Positions 60,684 to 64,000 of a stretch of 64,000 bases of DNA are shown one piece after another. Made by a program: the position numbers and the translations under genes. Within the stretch, counting starts at the first letter, position 1. Each line of letters starts with the position of its first letter. The stretch is from Treponema sp. UBA1747 (lineage in GTDB: Bacteria; Spirochaetota; Spirochaetia; Treponematales; Treponemataceae): positions 1 to 64,000 of the forward strand of contig DCHR01000039.1 of assembly GCA_002315375.1 (NCBI GenBank), given 5' to 3'. A model generated the notes under the pieces. The model was not told the origin of the DNA and did not search any database. It saw nothing but the letters and a program-made list of their open reading frames with translations.

Positions 60684-61274
60684 ATGAGAATAACTGGTGG
60701 GAAATTAAAAGGACGTCAGATAAAATGTCCGGACGGAGTAATCAGACCTGCAATGGATCGTATGCGGGAATCCGTATTCTCTATTTTAGGCGATTTATCC
60801 GGAAAATCCTGGCTCGATCTGTTTTCAGGCTCAGGTACAATTGCAATTGAAGCAGTTTCAAGAGGAGCAAATCCTGTTGAGCTTTGCGAAAAAGATAAAA
60901 TAAAAGTAAATACTGTTCTTGATAACGTTGCAGTAACAGAAAAGGAATGCGGTGTAAAAATCCGCTGTCATTTTATGCCTGTTGAATATTTTATCAAAAG
61001 GTGTAAAACACAGTTCGATTATATTTTCTTCGACCCTCCTTTCCCCTACAAGTTTCATGAACAGATTATTCTGCAGGCAGATCAGAACAATATTCTGAAA
61101 GAAACAGGAACCATAATGGTTCACAGGCCTGAAGAACATTTTATGCCGGATACAATCGGGAGATTAACAAGGACCGACCAGCGTATTTACGGACGGTCAA
61201 TTGTTGATTTTTATACTTATGTAAAAATTGCTTCAGAGACAGGAACCGAAGCTGGAGAAAATGCTGATGCGTGA
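60684..61274 (+). CDS. rsmD: 16S rRNA guanine-966 N2-methyltransferase RsmD
   Basis: A 196-residue SAM-dependent methyltransferase that modifies G966 of 16S rRNA. MRITGGKLKGRQI at the start, RPAMDRMRESVFSIL, the SAM loop WLDLFSGSGTIAIEAVSRGA (about 40-60), and the catalytic FFDPPFPY motif (near 117) are all typical. The length is normal. It precedes and overlaps a small TPR-like gene. Confidence 0.94.
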   Translation: MRITGGKLKGRQIKCPDGVIRPAMDRMRESVFSILGDLSGKSWLDLFSGSGTIAIEAVSRGANPVELCEKDKIKVNTVLDNVAVTEKECGVKIRCHFMPVEYFIKRCKTQFDYIFFDPPFPYKFHEQIILQADQNNILKETGTIMVHRPEEHFMPDTIGRLTRTDQRIYGRSIVDFYTYVKIASETGTEAGENADA

Positions 61275-61629
61275 TAAAAAAGCTGATGTAAAAGAACTGA
61301 TTTCTGAAAAACAGAATACAGTTCCTGAAGGTTTCATTAAAGTCACAGACAATCCTGTTGCCGGCCTGACCTCTGAACAGAAAGCGATTTTGAACAGAAA
61401 AGCCAACATAATGTTCAACAACGGGAATATTGAAGATGCAAGACGAATCTACATTACCACAGGTTATTCAGACGGCTTAACCAGAATCGGGGACCACTAT
61501 ATGGATAAAAATCAAAGCCTGAAAGCTTTGAAGCAATATACCCTGGCCCATAACAGCCGGAAAGCAGAACCCATCTATAAAGATATTGCTTCTGTTATTT
61601 CAGCCTTATTAAAAAATGAAAATAATTAA
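61261..61629 (+). CDS. Small TPR-like protein
   Basis: A 122-residue, all-helical protein with a TPR-like heptad pattern (ILNRKANIMFNNGNIEDARR, then ALKQYTLAHNSRKAEPIYKD). It overlaps the last 14 bases of rsmD, suggesting coupled translation. The start is ATG 61261 or 61267 (GGAG lies 4 or 10 nt before). Role unknown; it may form a pair with the following TPR protein. Confidence 0.65.
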   Translation: MLMRDKKADVKELISEKQNTVPEGFIKVTDNPVAGLTSEQKAILNRKANIMFNNGNIEDARRIYITTGYSDGLTRIGDHYMDKNQSLKALKQYTLAHNSRKAEPIYKDIASVISALLKNENN

Positions 61630-61655
61630 TTAAAAAACTGAAGGAGATAAAAAAA

Positions 61656-62849
61656 ATGTTTGGAATTAAAAAAAGTGAACCATCACCAATGCCAATTGAA
61701 GAAGAAAACGAAACACCTGATATTCAGGAAATTTATCTTCCTGATGAAATTAAAGCGGCTGACACGGGGGATTCTGAGCTCAATGAAAAAATCGCAGAAC
61801 TTTCCAAACTTGGTTACCAGTTCCTGAAGGAAGGAAACGTTGAAGATTCAATCAATTCCTTCGAAGAAGTTCTGAGTATTGACCCGGACAACAACTACGC
61901 CCTGGTTGGACTTGGCGATGCCATGCGCAAAAACCATGATTACCAGAAAGCCATCGAATTCTACAACAAATGTCTCGAATTCCACGAAAACAATAATTAC
62001 GCTCTTTTCGGACTGGCCGACTGTTACAAAGCACTGAACCAGTTTACAAAAGCAATTCAGATCTGGGAACAGTATCTGAAACACGATGATAAAAACATCA
62101 CTGTTCTCACACGAGTTGCCGATGCATACAGAAAAATCAGAATCTTTAAGCGCTCAAAGGAAATCTACCTCAGAGTACTGGAACTGGAAAACACAAATCC
62201 TTATGCTCTTATCGGACTCGGACACCTGCACTACGACTACAAAGAATATAAAGAAGCCCTTCACTACTGGACACGCATGTATAACCAGAACCAGGAATCC
62301 TGCGATATCAGAGTTCTTACTTCTCTGGGAAACTGCCACAGAAAACTGAAGACTTATGCAGACGGAATTCCATACTTCAACAAAGCTTTGGAACGGGATC
62401 CTGTAAACTTCTATGCACTTTTCGGAATGGCAGACTGTTACCGCGGATTGAACCGCCAGAAAGAATCAATTTACTTCTGGAATAAGATTCTGGACATTGA
62501 CCCGGAAAACAAAGTTATTTTAACCCGCGCAGGAGATGCATACAGAAATATCCGAGAATTTGAAAAAGCAAAGGAATATTACAACAAAGCGCTGGATATA
62601 GACTTCGATATTTATGCTGCACTGGGGCTTGCTCTTCTCTGCAAAGATGAAGGAAAGCTGGATGAAGCAGTTGAACGTCTCCTTAATCTCATTCGCGGCG
62701 ACAGAAAAAATTACCGTCTTTATGTCGACCTGGCCGACTGTTACCTTAAAATGAATAGAAAAGCTGACGCCATTGCAGCTCTGGAAGATTTTCAGAAATG
62801 CGGAATAAAGAGTCAGGTTGTAAACGACTTACTGGATAGAATCAGATAA
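61656..62849 (+). CDS. TPR-repeat protein
   Basis: A 397-residue cytoplasmic protein almost entirely of TPR repeats from about residue 45 to 390. Repeats include IDPDNNYALVGLGDAMRKNH, NNYALFGLADCYKALNQFTK and NPYALIGLGHLHYDYKEYKE, with the usual G8/A20/P32 positions. The first 40 residues are acidic and loose. It is a protein-binding scaffold; the partner is unknown. Ribosome-binding site AAGGAGAT is close to ideal. Confidence 0.88.
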   Translation: MFGIKKSEPSPMPIEEENETPDIQEIYLPDEIKAADTGDSELNEKIAELSKLGYQFLKEGNVEDSINSFEEVLSIDPDNNYALVGLGDAMRKNHDYQKAIEFYNKCLEFHENNNYALFGLADCYKALNQFTKAIQIWEQYLKHDDKNITVLTRVADAYRKIRIFKRSKEIYLRVLELENTNPYALIGLGHLHYDYKEYKEALHYWTRMYNQNQESCDIRVLTSLGNCHRKLKTYADGIPYFNKALERDPVNFYALFGMADCYRGLNRQKESIYFWNKILDIDPENKVILTRAGDAYRNIREFEKAKEYYNKALDIDFDIYAALGLALLCKDEGKLDEAVERLLNLIRGDRKNYRLYVDLADCYLKMNRKADAIAALEDFQKCGIKSQVVNDLLDRIR

Positions 62850-62854
62850 CCAAT

Positions 62855-63877
62855 ATGGAAAATAAAATTGTACTCACAGGTCTGCTCCCGGCAGAAATAA
62901 CTGAACAGCTGGGATTAAAAGAAAAATTCCGTGGCAAACAGATTTTCAAATGGGTTGGTCAGGGTGTAAAAACTTTTGACGAAATGACCAACCTTGGAAA
63001 ATCACTCAGGGAAGAACTTTCCGAAAAAGCAGTTTTAAGAACCTCAACCGTCTCAAATATTCTTGAAGATCCTGACGGTACAATTAAACTTCAAATTACA
63101 CTCTTCGACGGAAATGCCGTTGAAACAGTTTTACTTACAGATAAAGAAGACCGCAAAACTGCCTGTGTTTCCTGTCAGGCAGGCTGCGCAATGAGATGTG
63201 CCTTCTGTCAGACAGGGACCCTGGGTCTTTCGCGAAACCTGACTGCGGCCGAAATTGTAGAACAGTTTCTGTACCTGGAAGAAAAGGCAGGACCTCTGGA
63301 CAATATCGTCTTCATGGGAATGGGTGAACCGATGCAGAATCTGGAAGGCATTCGCAAAGCAATCGAAATTCTATGCAATTCAGACGGCCGGGCACTTTCA
63401 AAAAAACGCATCACCCTCTCAACCTCGGGAATCATCAAAGGAATTTATGACCTTGCCGACAATGGACCTCACATCAGACTTGCAGTTTCCCTTACCACTG
63501 CTGATGAAGAATTGCGGAAAGAATTAATGCCTGTTACAAACGGAAACAGTCTGAAAGACCTTCGTGAAGCAATTTCTTATTATGCTGAAAAAAGCGGAAA
63601 GCGTGTAACTCTGGAAGCAGCCTTACTTCATGATAAAAATACTACAGAAGAAAGTGCCCGGAATATGATTAATTTTTCGAAAGGAATTGATGTGAATATA
63701 AACCTGATTCCATGGAACCCGGTTGCTTCTCTTCCATTCACAGAACCAGGCTCAAATGAAGTCCGGAGATTTGTTGAACGTCTTGAAAAAGCAGGACTCA
63801 ATGTAACGTTAAGAACAAAGCGCGGAAGAAAAATCGGCGGAGCCTGTGGTCAGCTGGGACAGACAGTAAAATCCTGA
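62855..63877 (+). CDS. rlmN: 23S rRNA (adenine-2503-C2) methyltransferase RlmN
   Basis: A 340-residue radical-SAM methyltransferase that adds C2-methyl to A2503 of 23S rRNA and A37 of tRNAs. The radical-SAM cluster motif CAMRCAFC is near residue 111. The conserved CVSCQAGC precedes it, and a catalytic Cys is in the C-terminal GGACGQL motif (about 330). Internal MGMGEPMQNLE and TLSTSGI segments confirm RlmN. It lies 5 bp after the TPR gene. Confidence 0.96.
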   Translation: MENKIVLTGLLPAEITEQLGLKEKFRGKQIFKWVGQGVKTFDEMTNLGKSLREELSEKAVLRTSTVSNILEDPDGTIKLQITLFDGNAVETVLLTDKEDRKTACVSCQAGCAMRCAFCQTGTLGLSRNLTAAEIVEQFLYLEEKAGPLDNIVFMGMGEPMQNLEGIRKAIEILCNSDGRALSKKRITLSTSGIIKGIYDLADNGPHIRLAVSLTTADEELRKELMPVTNGNSLKDLREAISYYAEKSGKRVTLEAALLHDKNTTEESARNMINFSKGIDVNINLIPWNPVASLPFTEPGSNEVRRFVERLEKAGLNVTLRTKRGRKIGGACGQLGQTVKS

Positions 63878-63890
63878 AAAGTTTTCTGAA

Positions 63891-64000
63891 TTAAATATGG
63901 CGGCGGATTCCGTCAAACTTTATTTCCCACAAAAATAAACCTGTGGAAGGCGCAGTTACTCCTGCAAAAGTCCGGTCCCTTGCATCAAGAATTTTTTTCA
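63891..64000 (-). CDS. truA: tRNA pseudouridine synthase TruA, C-terminal end (cut by window edge)
   Basis: The last 36 codons of a minus-strand gene, too short for an ORF list, read KKILDARDRTFAGVTAPSTG followed by LFLWEIKFDGIRRHI and the TAA stop at 63891-63893. The motif R-x-x-A-G-x-T-A-P-x-x-G-L-x-L is the conserved C-terminus of TruA, which makes pseudouridine at positions 38-40. It converges on rlmN with a 13-bp gap. The rest lies outside the window. Confidence 0.78.
   Translation of the reverse strand, partial: KKILDARDRTFAGVTAPSTGLFLWEIKFDGIRRHI

Noticed and set aside
1..64000. Insertion sequences, CRISPR arrays, prophage or integrative element
   Set aside because: I saw no transposase, integrase, direct-repeat array or structural phage gene; composition is even across the window.

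Overview
The window is a chromosomal segment from a spirochaete, most likely a free-living or gut/rumen Treponema. The evidence is the FlaB-type flagellins, the flgN-flgK-flgL-fliW-csrA block, the fliD to tsaE-tsaB gene order, AT-rich lipoprotein-rich DNA and several small Treponema-style hypothetical proteins. I see no insertion sequence, prophage or CRISPR array. Most genes are housekeeping or motility genes; the accessory-looking part is a 14-kb carbohydrate ABC transport cluster.

Layout. 1-7.3 kb (minus strand): yebC start, a lipoprotein, a TPR membrane protein, a degenerate NtrC-type regulator, rpsA, cmk, dxs and a 28-residue bS22/mS38-like ribosomal protein. 7.3-15 kb (minus): motility block csrA-fliW-flgL-flgK-flgN, flgJ-like rod protein, an RpoD-like sigma factor, flgG and flgF, with sigma-28-type promoters in front of flgN, flgJ and flgF. 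15-17.3 kb: a secreted protein and a glycosyltransferase. 17.4-21.6 kb (plus): an anaerobic nucleotide-reduction locus: nrdR, nrdD, a separate glycyl-radical/redoxin protein, and nrdG. 21.7-26.2 kb: tRNA-Met, a lipoprotein, a small exported protein, nrnA, a sigma-like protein and rdgB. 26.3-31.8 kb (plus): two flaB flagellins, flaG, fliD and an unknown protein. 31.9-35.3 kb: a small unknown, tsaE, tsaB and a UvrD/PcrA helicase. 35.4-44.8 kb: yicC, a very long signal peptidase I, an orphan HPt protein, tatD, a small unknown, murC and sbcC-sbcD. 44.9-58.3 kb (minus): sugar transport cluster with two binding proteins, four permeases, a DUF5696 protein, a YIP1 protein and an NHL/TPR protein, with no ATPase gene. 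58.5-64 kb (plus): a Cys-less HMA-like protein, an ankyrin protein, rsmD, two TPR-type proteins, rlmN and the 3' end of truA on the minus strand.

How the parts work together. FliW and CsrA are encoded with the hook-filament junction proteins. Hairpins presenting GGA in the loop sit just upstream of the ribosome-binding sites of flaB1 and flaG, and the fliW ribosome-binding site itself matches a CsrA box. This supports a FliW/CsrA feedback on filament synthesis.

The most unusual locus is the class III ribonucleotide reductase. NrdD ends just after its zinc site and lacks the glycyl-radical loop. That loop (the VGYYR and NWNKGK motifs) is the N-terminal part of a separate 181-residue protein fused to a CPNC redoxin domain. 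Two promoters, each with a pair of NrdR-like boxes 42 bp apart, drive nrdR-nrdD and the radical/redoxin-nrdG pair.
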